Positions 18,384 to 27,563 are shown, numbered from the stretch's first letter. The stretch: 64,000 nucleotides of DNA from Martinezella rhizogenes (GCA_013322215.1 JAAMEZ010000029.1:62001-126000); one strand, 5' to 3'. A program made the numbers and translations. Notes: generated by a model from the letters alone, not told the origin.

Positions 18384-18524
18384 ACGTGTGGGCTTCCTGG
18401 TGATGATTTCGCCCCTTCTGCCGTTCGCTCAGACGTTTGGCCGGCCTGACCCATGTGGATCTTCCTCAAAACGTACGGCCGCAGACTTCTGTCCCTCTTT
18501 CAATCTCACCAAAGGATAAAACCG

Positions 18525-19133
18525 ATGAACATTCTTCACCTCGATTCCAGCATATTGGGCGCTTTCTCGGCCAGTCGCGACTTGTCCGCTGCGATCCTCG
18601 ATCGTCTTGTCGCATTGAATCCCGACGCCAAGGTCACCTATTGCGATCTCGATGCGCAACCGCCGCTGCATCTGTCGAGCGCTCATATAGCCGTCTTTCA
18701 AGGGGCGCCTGTGGACGATGCTGCACTTGGAGCCGATCTCGGCACGGGCGGTGCTTATATTGAGGAACTGTTTGCCGCCGACATCATCGTCATCGGCGCG
18801 CCAATGTACAACTTTACGATTTCGACCCAGCTCAAATCCTGGATTGACCGCGTCGTCGTTTCCGGCAAGACCTTCCAGTATGGCGCTAACGGTCCCGAAA
18901 GCCTGCTTCCGTCCGGCAAGAAGGTTTTTCTGGCGTCCACCCGTGGCGGAGCCTATGGTGAGGGTAGCCCCGCCGCCTCTCTGGAGCATCACGAGTCCTA
19001 CCTGCGCGGCGTGCTCGGGTTCATTGGACTCACCGATGTCACCGTTGTGCGGGCTGAAGGGCTCGCGATGGGCGATGATGCCAAAGCAGCGTCGATCGCC
19101 CAAGCGAAAGATCAGATCGCGGTCCTCGCCTGA
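18525..19133 (+). CDS. azoR: FMN-dependent NADH:quinone oxidoreductase/azoreductase
   Basis: A 202-residue flavodoxin-fold protein. Family motifs include LHLDSS at the N terminus, PMYNF(T) around residue 95 in GAPMYNFTIST, and STRGGAYG near 145. AzoR enzymes reduce quinones by two electrons and azo compounds using NADH. It ends the LysR-linked set and probably protects against quinones formed during phenolic breakdown. ATG 18525 matches the family start; AAAGGAT precedes it. Confidence 0.9.
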   Translation: MNILHLDSSILGAFSASRDLSAAILDRLVALNPDAKVTYCDLDAQPPLHLSSAHIAVFQGAPVDDAALGADLGTGGAYIEELFAADIIVIGAPMYNFTISTQLKSWIDRVVVSGKTFQYGANGPESLLPSGKKVFLASTRGGAYGEGSPAASLEHHESYLRGVLGFIGLTDVTVVRAEGLAMGDDAKAASIAQAKDQIAVLA

Positions 19134-19600
19134 CACAGGATCTGCCTTGTTCTCGCGCAAGACGCTCGGCAATGCGATCTCCAGAACTAAGCCGGTGGCG
19201 CTGGCGAGTGCTTGCCCTGGTTTGCTTTAATAAACGCTCCAACTTCCACTCGCGGCATGACTGCGATGACCGCCTTTGGATCGAGAAGGCGGCCCCATAT
19301 TACCTACTGTCAAGCCGTCTACTCTGTTGTCTCGAACGACGGCCCATGCCCTTAGGGGCGCCGCGACCACCGTCACGAGCTCCGGTGTTCCAAGCTCTGC
19401 ACGGGCGACGGTACTGCTGATCGTGGTCGCTTCGAACTGGTTCACGGCGTGCCCTTACGCCGACAATGAAGTGGATCGACGGCCAGCGAATATCAACGAA
19501 TCCTTCCGTCCATTGATTGAGCGCAAGCCACATGTCAGAGCTGCCACGCTGGATGAATCCGCTCAAACCATCGGTAGAACTATCTCCGGCCCGATCTAAA
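19134..19600. other. Gap with no confident gene
   Basis: A 467-base gap between azoR and the HlyD-like gene. Both strands have open stretches. The + frame 19276-19599 and minus-strand pieces containing DMWLALNQWTEGFVDI and ELGTPELVTVV have somewhat coding-like composition, but no ribosome site, no motif I recognise, and no frame that fits a whole protein. It may be a decayed gene. No palindrome of note was seen. Confidence 0.4.
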
Positions 19601-20476
19601 CTAATCCGATTGAACCTGAACAGTTGCAGTCTCCCCGACCACCAGCGTCTCTTGGTGCGGTCCAAGTTCTATCCTAACCGGGATCCGCTGTGCGAGGCGC
19701 ACCCAGGTAAAGGTCGGGTTGACATTGGCGAGCGCGCCTTTGGTATCGGAACGCTCACGATCCTCAATTCCCGCTGCGATACCTGAGACATGACCATGAA
19801 GGGGTTCAGATGATCCGACGAGAAAAACCTCAACCGAATCACCGAGGGCAATACGTTTCACCTTACCTTCCTCGAAGTAGCCTGTGACGTAATAGGAGTC
19901 TTGATCCACAAGCGCTGTGACGGTTGAACCCGCGTTGACGTAGTTGCCGGGCCTCAGCGAAAAATTGCTGAGCTTACCATTAACCGGCGCACGTACTGCT
20001 GTGCGATCCAGATCGAGCCGCGCCGTGTCACGCTTGACTAGCGCCTGCTTTAACGACGCCTGAGCCTGTGCCACCTCTGCCCTGCTTTCCTGAATTTTCT
20101 GTTGTGTAGCCGCCCCGTCGCCCAGCTTTGCATAGAGGGCGAAGTTGTATTCCGCCTGATCTAATGTCGCCTGAGCTCCTTCGACCTCGGACTGTGCCTG
20201 CAGAACAGCCAGTTCGAAGCGCGCAGTATCGATCTTGAAGATGACATCGCCCTTGCTGACCACTTGGTTGTCCTTGACTTCGACCGAGCTGACGAGACCC
20301 GAGACATCGGGAGCCAAGTCGACAACGTCAGCATGCACTTTTCCATCCCGTGTCCATGGCTCTGTCATATAGTAGGACCATGTATGCCAGCCTAGAAAAC
20401 CGGCGAGGGCGACGAAAATTGCGGTTACGCAGTAGCGTGCGAGGTTTGAGGTTAAAGCGGTCATGCTGGTACTCAC
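19601..20476 (-). CDS. HlyD/EmrA-type periplasmic adaptor (AaeA-like)
   Basis: A 291-residue membrane-fusion protein with one N-terminal membrane helix (residues about 12-32), a lipoyl-like segment VSSVEVKDNQVVSKGDVIF, a helical hairpin rich in Gln and Ala, then a second lipoyl half (RAPVNGKLSNF) and a beta barrel. It links the inner-membrane FUSC pump to the outside. Its start overlaps the DUF1656 gene stop by 4 bp. Context matches aromatic-carboxylate efflux systems of the AaeXAB type. Confidence 0.88.
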   Translation of the reverse strand: MSTSMTALTSNLARYCVTAIFVALAGFLGWHTWSYYMTEPWTRDGKVHADVVDLAPDVSGLVSSVEVKDNQVVSKGDVIFKIDTARFELAVLQAQSEVEGAQATLDQAEYNFALYAKLGDGAATQQKIQESRAEVAQAQASLKQALVKRDTARLDLDRTAVRAPVNGKLSNFSLRPGNYVNAGSTVTALVDQDSYYVTGYFEEGKVKRIALGDSVEVFLVGSSEPLHGHVSGIAAGIEDRERSDTKGALANVNPTFTWVRLAQRIPVRIELGPHQETLVVGETATVQVQSD

Positions 20477-20670
20477 TTGGAGGCAAGCGCCATAAGGCTG
20501 AACAGGCAGACGTAGATGGCGGTGTCGAAAAGACTTATGTTGGCGATGAAGCGATATATTCCCCTATATGCCAGTAGCTTGCGCACCAAGCTGCCGACGA
20601 AAAGTGCCAGGATTGCGACGGGTAGGGATGAGGGGACGTAGACTCCGAACACATCGAGTTCGCTACTCAT
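20473..20670 (-). CDS. DUF1656 small membrane protein (AaeX-like)
   Basis: A 65-residue protein with two hydrophobic helices (VPSSLPVAILALFVGSL and a C-terminal one ending LFSLMAL). DUF1656/AaeX proteins sit with FUSC and HlyD partners in aromatic-acid efflux operons. It overlaps its neighbours by 4 bp on each side (ATGA), so all three subunits should be produced together. Its biochemical role in such pumps is unclear. Confidence 0.88.
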   Translation of the reverse strand: MSSELDVFGVYVPSSLPVAILALFVGSLVRKLLAYRGIYRFIANISLFDTAIYVCLFSLMALASK

Positions 20671-22631
20671 TCGGCCGCTTCCTTGAATACTGGTCTCGGT
20701 GGTGGGCCGTCAGGAAACAGCGTGTAGCGGATGGATGCGAGTACCTCGCGTGTCTCTGCTGGCGTCGTTTCTGCCAGCTGGGTATCGATCATACGAAGAA
20801 GCTGGCTCCGCGCTTTCCCGCCGTCAGTGGACGCACCGCCATGTAGTCCCGCAGCGATGCTCTTAAAGACCTGTTCCAGATTGAGGCCGGACGCCCGCGC
20901 GCGCAGCACAACCAGCCGGTAGTCGCGGAGGATATCGATCTCCTGCTGATCCGTGGGAAGGGCATTCCAACGCCGAGACAGTGCGGATAGACGATTAACG
21001 TTGCGGTGGAGCAGGTCGTGGCTTGCTCGCAGATTGACCACGCCCCTGCCTATATCCTCTCGGGCAGCTCGAAGAATGCTGCTGGCCGCCGCGGCGGGTG
21101 TCATTGACCTGACAATACCGATCACGGTCGCCGCAGCGACGAGGCCCACCGTGGTCGCGATTGCAGAGTTCAAGAAGGAGGCCAAATCAAGCGAAAGCCT
21201 GTCCTGCAGACCCAGCAGCGTCGGAATATTCACGCCAAAGCCGAGGCCGTAGGCGAAGGTTGCGGGCCTGGTCATCAAGAGCCCGGTCAATATCAGCACG
21301 GGAGCCAGCACCATTACCAGAAGGACGTATCCGTCAATCGCGGGAAAGATGCCGAACTGGATAACGAAGGCGATGGCCGCCGAAATGACGGTTGCAGATA
21401 TGGTTTTATTGATCAGCGGGACGGGGTCGTCGAAGGTAGAAAACAGGCAGCAGATCACGGCTCCCATCATGGCGGCGACATTGGTCTGTGGCCAGTGAGA
21501 CGCGATCCCCACCACTTCGACGACTCCAATTGTTCCGAGCACGGATAGTCCAGAGAGAACGGCCTTTGCGACGTCTTTGTGCGCTCCACGTATCCTGGGA
21601 CGAGATAATGGAAGTGGGCGCGCGCCGCGGTCTATCGCATTCAGTCTAGTGTTGCAGGCCACCACCTCATCATGAAGGGTGACAAGGCTGCAGATACGGT
21701 CCGCCAAGATATGATTGATCTGACGGTTCCATGCGTCCGTTCCAGTTGTCCGAATCTCCTCCAAGCCTGAGGTTATCGTGGCGCGATCTGCGGCATCGAA
21801 GGGCTCCATTTGGGCGAACCGTGCAGCGAGGAAGCGAAGAAAATCGAATATTGAGGGGATGTTCGTCAAATATCCATCGCAATCCTGCCTTCGGATATCC
21901 GCGATTTCCCCGGCGAGAGGGAGAATTTCCACGAGCTTATCCAGCGCTGCATTCACAATGGGCGCACCTTCCCGAAGCTTGCTGGTGTCATAGCTCAGAT
22001 GAACGGAAAGTGTTCGCATCTCCGCGATATCAGCGGCAAGCCGGCGGATAACGTCGTTTTCGTCGCGGTGCTCATTTTTCAGAATCTCGGCTATAAGGCC
22101 CATCGCTTCCGAGAACCATTTATCCAGCCGCTTTCTGACAATTGGTGCAATGGGCCTGGGGCGCACAATTCGTGTAAGCACAACCACGCATAGCGCCCCG
22201 AGAAGGATTTCTTCGACGCGCGACAACGAGTTCGTAAAAGCGGTGGCTGGAGTGTCGAGGATGGGAAAACCGGTCAATGCGGCGGAGTAACCTCCAAGCA
22301 TGAAGGCGTAGCTTCGGGGTGTACCATCCAATATGCTCCAACCGAGACAGACGGCGATCCAAAGGCCAAGCGCTCCTAGAAGCAGTTCTGGTTCATTCAC
22401 CAGGTTAGGTACGATCACTACGGTAGCAATCCCGCCGATAATCGTCCCAACAGTACGATAGACGGCCTTCGAGGTTGCAGATCCGGCTAGTGGGTTCGCC
22501 ACAATGAATACTGTGGCGACTGCCCAGTAGGGATTATTCAATCCCGCAGCAAGGGCGATATAGAGTGCGAGCGCCGCCGCTCCGAACGTCCGTAACGCAA
22601 ACACCATATCGTCCTGTGTGTAGCCCAGCAT
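20667..22631 (-). CDS. FUSC-family aromatic acid exporter (AaeB-like)
   Basis: A 654-residue inner-membrane protein with two sets of transmembrane helices (about residues 10-160 and 370-500), each followed by a long cytoplasmic region, the FUSC/AaeB layout. E. coli AaeB exports hydroxylated aromatic carboxylic acids such as 4-hydroxybenzoate. The start overlaps the stop of the triheme cytochrome gene (TGATG at 22629-22633), so the pump is coupled to the oxidation genes. Exported substrate is inferred from family and context. Confidence 0.85.
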   Translation of the reverse strand: MLGYTQDDMVFALRTFGAAALALYIALAAGLNNPYWAVATVFIVANPLAGSATSKAVYRTVGTIIGGIATVVIVPNLVNEPELLLGALGLWIAVCLGWSILDGTPRSYAFMLGGYSAALTGFPILDTPATAFTNSLSRVEEILLGALCVVVLTRIVRPRPIAPIVRKRLDKWFSEAMGLIAEILKNEHRDENDVIRRLAADIAEMRTLSVHLSYDTSKLREGAPIVNAALDKLVEILPLAGEIADIRRQDCDGYLTNIPSIFDFLRFLAARFAQMEPFDAADRATITSGLEEIRTTGTDAWNRQINHILADRICSLVTLHDEVVACNTRLNAIDRGARPLPLSRPRIRGAHKDVAKAVLSGLSVLGTIGVVEVVGIASHWPQTNVAAMMGAVICCLFSTFDDPVPLINKTISATVISAAIAFVIQFGIFPAIDGYVLLVMVLAPVLILTGLLMTRPATFAYGLGFGVNIPTLLGLQDRLSLDLASFLNSAIATTVGLVAAATVIGIVRSMTPAAAASSILRAAREDIGRGVVNLRASHDLLHRNVNRLSALSRRWNALPTDQQEIDILRDYRLVVLRARASGLNLEQVFKSIAAGLHGGASTDGGKARSQLLRMIDTQLAETTPAETREVLASIRYTLFPDGPPPRPVFKEAAE

Positions 22632-23947
22632 CAGTCTGCCTGACCAGTTGAGGCGAGCTTCGTGCGCATCGCTTTGACCTCATCGGCGGAAATCGCTGGA
22701 GATACATTGCCCCACGCACTGCGGATATAGTTCGCAAGGTCCGCGGCTTCATGGTCGTTGAGCTTCCAGTCGAATGCCGGCATTGCGAACCCGGTGGGAT
22801 GCGTTCCGGTCTTTGCGCTGTAGCCGCCTGACAGGATCATTCTCAAGGTTGTGCTGGCTCCCCCGGGTCCGAGAATGGCGGTGTTACCACGCAGCGCCGG
22901 TCCCAAGTCCTTTACGCCGTTTCCTTCAGCGCTGTGGCAGGTTGCGCACAAGCTGTTATAGGTGAGCTTTGTGGTGTGGGACGGTGCCGTCGCCGTCGCC
23001 AACGCTGGCATCGGGTTGGGCCCGCTTGATTCGAGGCTTTTCAGGTACGTTGCGACCGCGTGAAGATCCGACATCTCCATATGCTGGGTCGAGTTCTGGA
23101 TTGCCTCGGCCATAGGACCGCTCGCGATGGCATGCCGGTTGACCCCGGTTTTCAGGTACTCGGCAATATCCTCTTCCGACCACTCGGCAACTTGTGGCCA
23201 CCCATTTCCATTGATGTTCGGTGCGTGCCAGTCCTGTAAGACTGCCCCAGAAAGGTAAGTACCATCTCCACCAAAAATGTTCTTGGGGGAATGGCATGTC
23301 GTACAGTGGCCAAGACCGTCAACAATGTATCGGCCGCGGTTCCATTCGGCAGATTTCGTCGCATCGTGTTCGAACTGGTCCGTATCAAGAAAAAGCATGT
23401 TCCACCCGATCATCAGAGGCCTGATGTTGAATGGAAACTTCATCTGGTTGGAATCGACAGCTTTGGTCACGGGAGACAGCGTGTCGAGATAGTATTTGAT
23501 GTCGATGATGTCGTCGTCGGAGACGCGTGCGTACGTGTTGTACGGCATGGCAGGATAGAGGCGCTTACCGTCCTCGCCCTGGCCGTGCCGCATTGCAAGG
23601 AAGAACTGCTTCATCGACCAGCTACCTATGCCGGTATCTTTGTCTGGCGTGATGTTGCTCGAAAGAACGACACCAAACCCGGTGTCGAGCGGGAGTCCGC
23701 CTGAGAATGGCTTGCCGCCGGAAGCGGTGTGGCAAGCAACGCAGTCTCCGACACGCGCCAGATACTCGCCGTGCGCGATACGCTCGGATGTGGGAGCGGG
23801 AAGGTTTTCCATCTCCGAACTTGTCTGGAAATGGTAAATGACATTTGCCACACCATAGGCGGCGACAACACCTACGCAACCCAGCGCAACCACGGCCGCG
23901 ACACCGCCTGCGAGCCACTTCGCCTTCGTTTTCGGTAAGGAAGTCAT
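22631..23947 (-). CDS. Triheme cytochrome c (alcohol dehydrogenase cytochrome subunit type)
   Basis: A 438-residue membrane-anchored protein with an N-terminal helix (about residues 10-32) and three heme sites CVACH, CTTCH and CATCH. This is the AdhB/gluconate-dehydrogenase cytochrome subunit layout, which passes electrons from a periplasmic dehydrogenase to ubiquinone or an oxidase. ATG 23947 is chosen because upstream codons overlap the preceding cytochrome gene. It may accept electrons from the flavoprotein (26591) through the small cytochrome (24404). Confidence 0.9.
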   Translation of the reverse strand: MTSLPKTKAKWLAGGVAAVVALGCVGVVAAYGVANVIYHFQTSSEMENLPAPTSERIAHGEYLARVGDCVACHTASGGKPFSGGLPLDTGFGVVLSSNITPDKDTGIGSWSMKQFFLAMRHGQGEDGKRLYPAMPYNTYARVSDDDIIDIKYYLDTLSPVTKAVDSNQMKFPFNIRPLMIGWNMLFLDTDQFEHDATKSAEWNRGRYIVDGLGHCTTCHSPKNIFGGDGTYLSGAVLQDWHAPNINGNGWPQVAEWSEEDIAEYLKTGVNRHAIASGPMAEAIQNSTQHMEMSDLHAVATYLKSLESSGPNPMPALATATAPSHTTKLTYNSLCATCHSAEGNGVKDLGPALRGNTAILGPGGASTTLRMILSGGYSAKTGTHPTGFAMPAFDWKLNDHEAADLANYIRSAWGNVSPAISADEVKAMRTKLASTGQAD

Positions 23948-23957
23948 TGATCGATCC

Positions 23958-24404
23958 TCATCGATGGTCGCCGACCGAGGGCGCGATCCCTCTAGCGAGG
24001 TAGGTAGCGATCGCATCGAGATCGGTGTCGTTGATTTCCGCCTTCCTGAAGAACGGCATCACAGAGGCCCCCGTCCTCACGTAATATTTTGTAAGGTTCG
24101 GCGGGATGTCATTCCGGAGCATCAAGGCCCCCGGCTTCTCGTCCCCGTATCGTTTGTTCAGTGCGAGTGTGGCCGGGTGATCATGGCCAACGCCGTGACA
24201 GGAGCTGCAATAGTAGTCGAAAAGGTGCTGCCCTTTTTCCAGCTTCGTCGTCGCGCGAGCAATGTCTTCGAGACTTGAGTAGGGGGCGATTTGAAATGGT
24301 CCCTCTGCTTTGGCGGCGCTTTCCTGCGCGCGCGTGCTACCCGCAAAGGCAAGGCTTGCCAGCAAGGCCGTGCCAAGAATGTGGAGATGCATTCGATTGG
24401 TCAT
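23958..24404 (-). CDS. Small c-type cytochrome (PchC-like position)
   Basis: A 148-residue precursor with a Sec signal peptide (residues 1 to about 26, ending TRAQ) and one heme site CSSCH. An axial methionine is plausible in ASVMPFF. Single-heme cytochromes like this are the partner or subunit of 4-cresol-dehydrogenase-type flavoproteins in pseudomonads (PchC). It is encoded two genes after the flavoprotein, which supports that role. GGAG upstream of ATG 24404 supports the start. Confidence 0.82.
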   Translation of the reverse strand: MTNRMHLHILGTALLASLAFAGSTRAQESAAKAEGPFQIAPYSSLEDIARATTKLEKGQHLFDYYCSSCHGVGHDHPATLALNKRYGDEKPGALMLRNDIPPNLTKYYVRTGASVMPFFRKAEINDTDLDAIATYLARGIAPSVGDHR

Positions 24405-24420
24405 GGAAATCTCCGAGGGA

Positions 24421-24957
24421 TCACGTCAGCGACATGGAATTGAGCGCGGCCGCGGTGGGGCGCAGGACCCATGCAACAAGAGCTTCTCCGTCAGTGAGAT
24501 GACGACGTGACTCTGGGAGCGTGGAAGTCCGGAGTCTCCCTGTGAGGACAGTCTCAACAGCTGCCACGTCGCTTTTCGACGGACTGTTGAAATCAGTTCG
24601 CAAAGCGAGGGTCATGCGGTAGCGTGAAACCATTTGCTCAAGGCAGAACAGGCTGGCTGGCGTGGTGACGCCGCCAATGAGCATCGGGCTCTTTGCCAGG
24701 CAGGTGTGTATCGGGGCATTCCAGACGTCGGTGACATCGCCTTGGATTGCTCGTATTTCGCCAACGAAATTGTGCATACGGGCTGCGAACAGCTTCGCCG
24801 ATGGAAATCGGGAGTCGAAAACGAGGAGCGTCGTAAAGCCTGTAATGAGAGCGGCGGATGTCGGTGAGGCAAGGGCATCGCCGACCATTGCCACGGCGAC
24901 GCCTGCAAGTGCTGCGCGGATGAAGCCACGGCGGTGCATTACGGCAAAATTTTCCAT
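24421..24957 (-). CDS. Tat-type exported protein of unknown function
   Basis: A 178-residue protein with a twin-arginine leader (HRRGFIRAALAG at residues about 7-18, then a hydrophobic stretch ending near ALAS). The mature part shows HNFVGEIRAIQGDV and a C-terminal region without recognised motifs. A GGAGGT site fixes ATG 24957. It lies between the flavoprotein and the small cytochrome, the place occupied by pchX in the pseudomonad pchACXF cluster; whether it is homologous I cannot tell. Tat export suggests a folded periplasmic accessory or assembly factor. Confidence 0.6.
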   Translation of the reverse strand: MENFAVMHRRGFIRAALAGVAVAMVGDALASPTSAALITGFTTLLVFDSRFPSAKLFAARMHNFVGEIRAIQGDVTDVWNAPIHTCLAKSPMLIGGVTTPASLFCLEQMVSRYRMTLALRTDFNSPSKSDVAAVETVLTGRLRTSTLPESRRHLTDGEALVAWVLRPTAAALNSMSLT

Positions 24958-24977
24958 ACGCTTACCTCCGCGTCCTG

Positions 24978-26591
24978 TCACACGCGCCGCATGCCGCGAG
25001 GCCAAACGCCCCCACGACCCGGCGCAATGATGCCGTTCGGATCTGCGGCGTCCTTCAATAATTCCTGGAAACGAAGAAGCGCGTTGTCGTTAAACGAGTA
25101 TGTGCGGGCAACCTGGTCCTGGAACGGCGGTGCGGTGCGGTATTCGTTCCAACCGTGCTCGGCCGCGATGTCGATGAGTTTCCGGAAGGTCTCGACGACC
25201 TTCTTGTTGGCATCCGGGTCGGTCCGGTAGACCGAAAAGCTCATGACAAAGACAAACGCGCGATAGATCCATGTGCGCGGCGTCGTGAAGGGGCCAATGG
25301 GTGAGGGGATGCCCATCCCTTTGAACGCTTCACCGAAAACCTGATGCGCATGAATGATGCCTTCGCCAGATCGAGGGATGACCGGCGAAAACCAGATATG
25401 TCCATCAGACGGCTTCGGCATGAGGTCGGAGCGGGTCCCGAGCGCAAAGCGCTCCATAGTCGGGATTCCTAGAGAGACGACCCACTTGGCTTTTTCCTTG
25501 TCCTTGGCACTGAGCGGAAAAGGGAAGGATTCGGTGATCTTCAGTTTTGCGCCATTGATCCTGGCGAAACGCTCTCTCGCGAATTCGAAGTTGGCTTCGA
25601 CGCCTGCCTTCGAGCCGTAGAAGAACATCGTGAGGTTCCAGTATTCCATACCACGATTGTTGACGTATTTTTGATAGTCGCTCACCTCGCCGCCGCCGGG
25701 CATTGCGTGTAGGCGTAAAAGTTCCGGGTCAATGCCATTCGGCTCCGGCTGCAAGGGGCTGCCGTAACGGGGATGCCCGATTATACCGAGATCTTCGAGA
25801 TAGTTTGCTTCGTCGACGAGAGGAACGATGTCTTCGTATCGGGGGACGCTGACGATCGCAGAACCGAAATGCTGCGGTTGGGGCATCATCCAAAAGCCCA
25901 TCTTTGTCACGATTCCGAAATTCCCCTGGGAAAAAAGTCCGTCGACGATCGGGCCGAATCCGTATCGGTATTCGCCCCAGGTCTCCGTACCCTTGGCGGC
26001 ACCCATGCCTGTGCGCATAACTTCCCCATTCGGCAGAACGATCTCCATGAAACAGTGAGCGTTCCAATGGTCGCGGTAAGTTGGCATCATGTACCCGACG
26101 CCGTGGTCGAGCGCATTGCCGACGACACTCCCCCAGCCGGGATCGGGAACGTCGACAATGACCTTCTTGTCGTTCGCCATCGTGTAGTTGTACAGGTCGA
26201 AGTAGGTAACGCCTGGCTCGACAATGCAGTAGTTTCGCCTGTCATCCACCTCAATGACCTTATTCATCCGCACCATGTCTATGATGACACTGCCGGAGAG
26301 ATTAGGTGCCGACCCGCCATATCCCAGGTTCATCCCCGTCGAGATGGGGTACAGCGGGATCTTGTGCTCGTTTGCCACACGGACGATCGCCTGAACTTCC
26401 TCGACTGTGATCGGGGCGAGCGCTGCGGATGCGACGAGCTCGTCTGGCTCGCCCCACAGTGGGGAATAAGCGTCCCGATAAAGGGCGACATCTTCGTCAC
26501 TGAAATAGACGCGATCGGAGCCCAGGATATTGCGGAACTTGTCTATGGCGGACGAGAACTCAGCAGCGGAGACGTTCGGAGGCAGCTTCAT
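24978..26591 (-). CDS. VAO-family flavoprotein, 4-cresol dehydrogenase (hydroxylating)-like
   Basis: A 537-residue FAD oxidoreductase of the vanillyl-alcohol-oxidase/PCMH family. The FAD segment (YPISTGMNLGYGGSAPNLSG, then VEPGVTYFDLY) is at roughly residues 80-150, and the substrate-domain motifs (SDLMPKP, WFSPVIPRSG) and C-terminal APGRGGVWP are characteristic of PchF-type enzymes. These hydroxylate the benzylic carbon of 4-alkylphenols using water and pass electrons to cytochrome c. ATG 26591 fits the family N terminus; an upstream in-frame start at 26714 would run over the operator repeat. The real substrate could be a 4-hydroxyphenyl acid. Confidence 0.82.
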   Translation of the reverse strand: MKLPPNVSAAEFSSAIDKFRNILGSDRVYFSDEDVALYRDAYSPLWGEPDELVASAALAPITVEEVQAIVRVANEHKIPLYPISTGMNLGYGGSAPNLSGSVIIDMVRMNKVIEVDDRRNYCIVEPGVTYFDLYNYTMANDKKVIVDVPDPGWGSVVGNALDHGVGYMMPTYRDHWNAHCFMEIVLPNGEVMRTGMGAAKGTETWGEYRYGFGPIVDGLFSQGNFGIVTKMGFWMMPQPQHFGSAIVSVPRYEDIVPLVDEANYLEDLGIIGHPRYGSPLQPEPNGIDPELLRLHAMPGGGEVSDYQKYVNNRGMEYWNLTMFFYGSKAGVEANFEFARERFARINGAKLKITESFPFPLSAKDKEKAKWVVSLGIPTMERFALGTRSDLMPKPSDGHIWFSPVIPRSGEGIIHAHQVFGEAFKGMGIPSPIGPFTTPRTWIYRAFVFVMSFSVYRTDPDANKKVVETFRKLIDIAAEHGWNEYRTAPPFQDQVARTYSFNDNALLRFQELLKDAADPNGIIAPGRGGVWPRGMRRV

Positions 26592-26929
26592 GTGAGTCGA
26601 AACCTTGGCGGAAAGCGCCGTCGGCCAAACCGCCGCAACATCCTCAAGGCGTCTGAGAACTCTACGACTGTCTGCAATCGGCAGCAGGACAAAATTACGG
26701 GACGCTTGTCCCATAAATATTGTGATACTCGTGTCCCGTAATTATGTCCAGCGAAATTTGGGGACTGGTGGGGCACAGAGGCACTCAACGTGCGGCGTGG
26801 CGCGCGGCCGTAGTGAAGAGTTGACCCGTGAGGCACGATCAATGAATAGTCGGGCTAATGGTGGAGACTTCTTATCAACTTGCAGCCCTTGATGAGGTTT
26901 CCCGGATAGCAATCAACCAGAAGCGACGA
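26592..26929. other. Divergent control region
   Basis: A 338-base region between the flavoprotein operon and the TetR gene. It holds the palindromes at 26693-26743 and no gene I can support. Confidence 0.6.
26693..26743. promoter_or_regulatory. TetR operator candidate
   Basis: AATTACGGGAC (26693-26703) and GTCCCGTAATT (26733-26743) are perfect 11-bp inverted arms 29 bp apart. The left arm is also part of a compact palindrome GGGAC-GCTT-GTCCC (26699-26712). Several copies of the same half-site in the divergent region point to cooperative binding by the adjacent TetR protein. Confidence 0.6.
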
Positions 26930-27532
26930 ATGACGAAACAACGAAGTGCAGGCAGACCCCGCAACGAAGAGGCTTCAGACTTGGCGCTAGCTGCAGCTCG
27001 ACGCCTGGTCCATGAGCATGGCTACGATTCCGTCACGATGAGCATGATCGCCGATGCAGCCGGTATTGGCCGACAGTCAGTCTATCGAAGATGGTCGACA
27101 AAAGCCGATCTGGTGATGGATGCTTTGATCAGCCATGTAGTAAAGATATCGGTCGCGGCAGAGGGCGATGTCGTAAGCATCCTCTCTTCTTATCTAAGCA
27201 GGCTGTTCGAGGGGCTGGAAGTCGATGGCTCGGCGATCAAGAGTTTGATCGCTGCCGCGCAGAAGGACCCGGAGTTCGAACGTCACTTCAATGCCCGTTT
27301 TGTCCTTCCTCGAAACGAGGCCTTGATCGCCATCCTCCGCAAAGGTGTGGACGCAGGCGAACTTTCGCCCGATGCCAATCCCAAAGTGGGCGCGGAACTC
27401 ATCCATGGCGCCTTCTGGTTTCGCCTGCTTCTTGGACGGCCGCTTGACGCGAAATTCGCGCTGGAAATAGCACAGACTGTGGTCGGTGGAATGAAGGTTA
27501 CGGGCACGACGGCCCGTAACGCAACTCGGTAA
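26930..27532 (+). CDS. TetR family regulator of the phenol-oxidation module
   Basis: A 200-residue TetR protein: basic N terminus SAGRPRNEE, helix-turn-helix SMIADAAGIGRQSVYRRWSTKADLV (residues about 36-60), and a C-terminal ligand domain with HGAFWFRLLLGRPLD. It is a clear paralogue of the TetR at 39268, sharing GRPR-EEA, YRRWS-KA-LV and FW-RLL-GRPLD. It is divergent from the flavoprotein/cytochrome/efflux operon and presumably represses it until a phenolic ligand binds. Confidence 0.88.
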   Translation: MTKQRSAGRPRNEEASDLALAAARRLVHEHGYDSVTMSMIADAAGIGRQSVYRRWSTKADLVMDALISHVVKISVAAEGDVVSILSSYLSRLFEGLEVDGSAIKSLIAAAQKDPEFERHFNARFVLPRNEALIAILRKGVDAGELSPDANPKVGAELIHGAFWFRLLLGRPLDAKFALEIAQTVVGGMKVTGTTARNATR

Positions 27533-27555
27533 CCGGCACGCCGGAGCCTGCCGGT
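27532..27555. terminator. Possible bidirectional terminator hairpin
   Basis: ACCGGCA (27532-27538) and TGCCGGT (27549-27555) form a 7-bp stem with a 10-nt loop between the convergent TetR and PQQ dehydrogenase genes. No clear T run, so support is modest. Confidence 0.35.
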
Positions 27556-27563
27556 CGAACGAC

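Noticed and set aside
19276..19599. Possible 107-residue + strand gene
   Set aside because: No ribosome site, no recognisable motif, and minus-strand frames look equally coding-like; described only as a gap.
25773..26741. Long + strand open frame opposite the flavoprotein gene
   Set aside because: Antisense shadow of a GC-rich gene; no motifs, and the minus-strand protein is clearly conserved.
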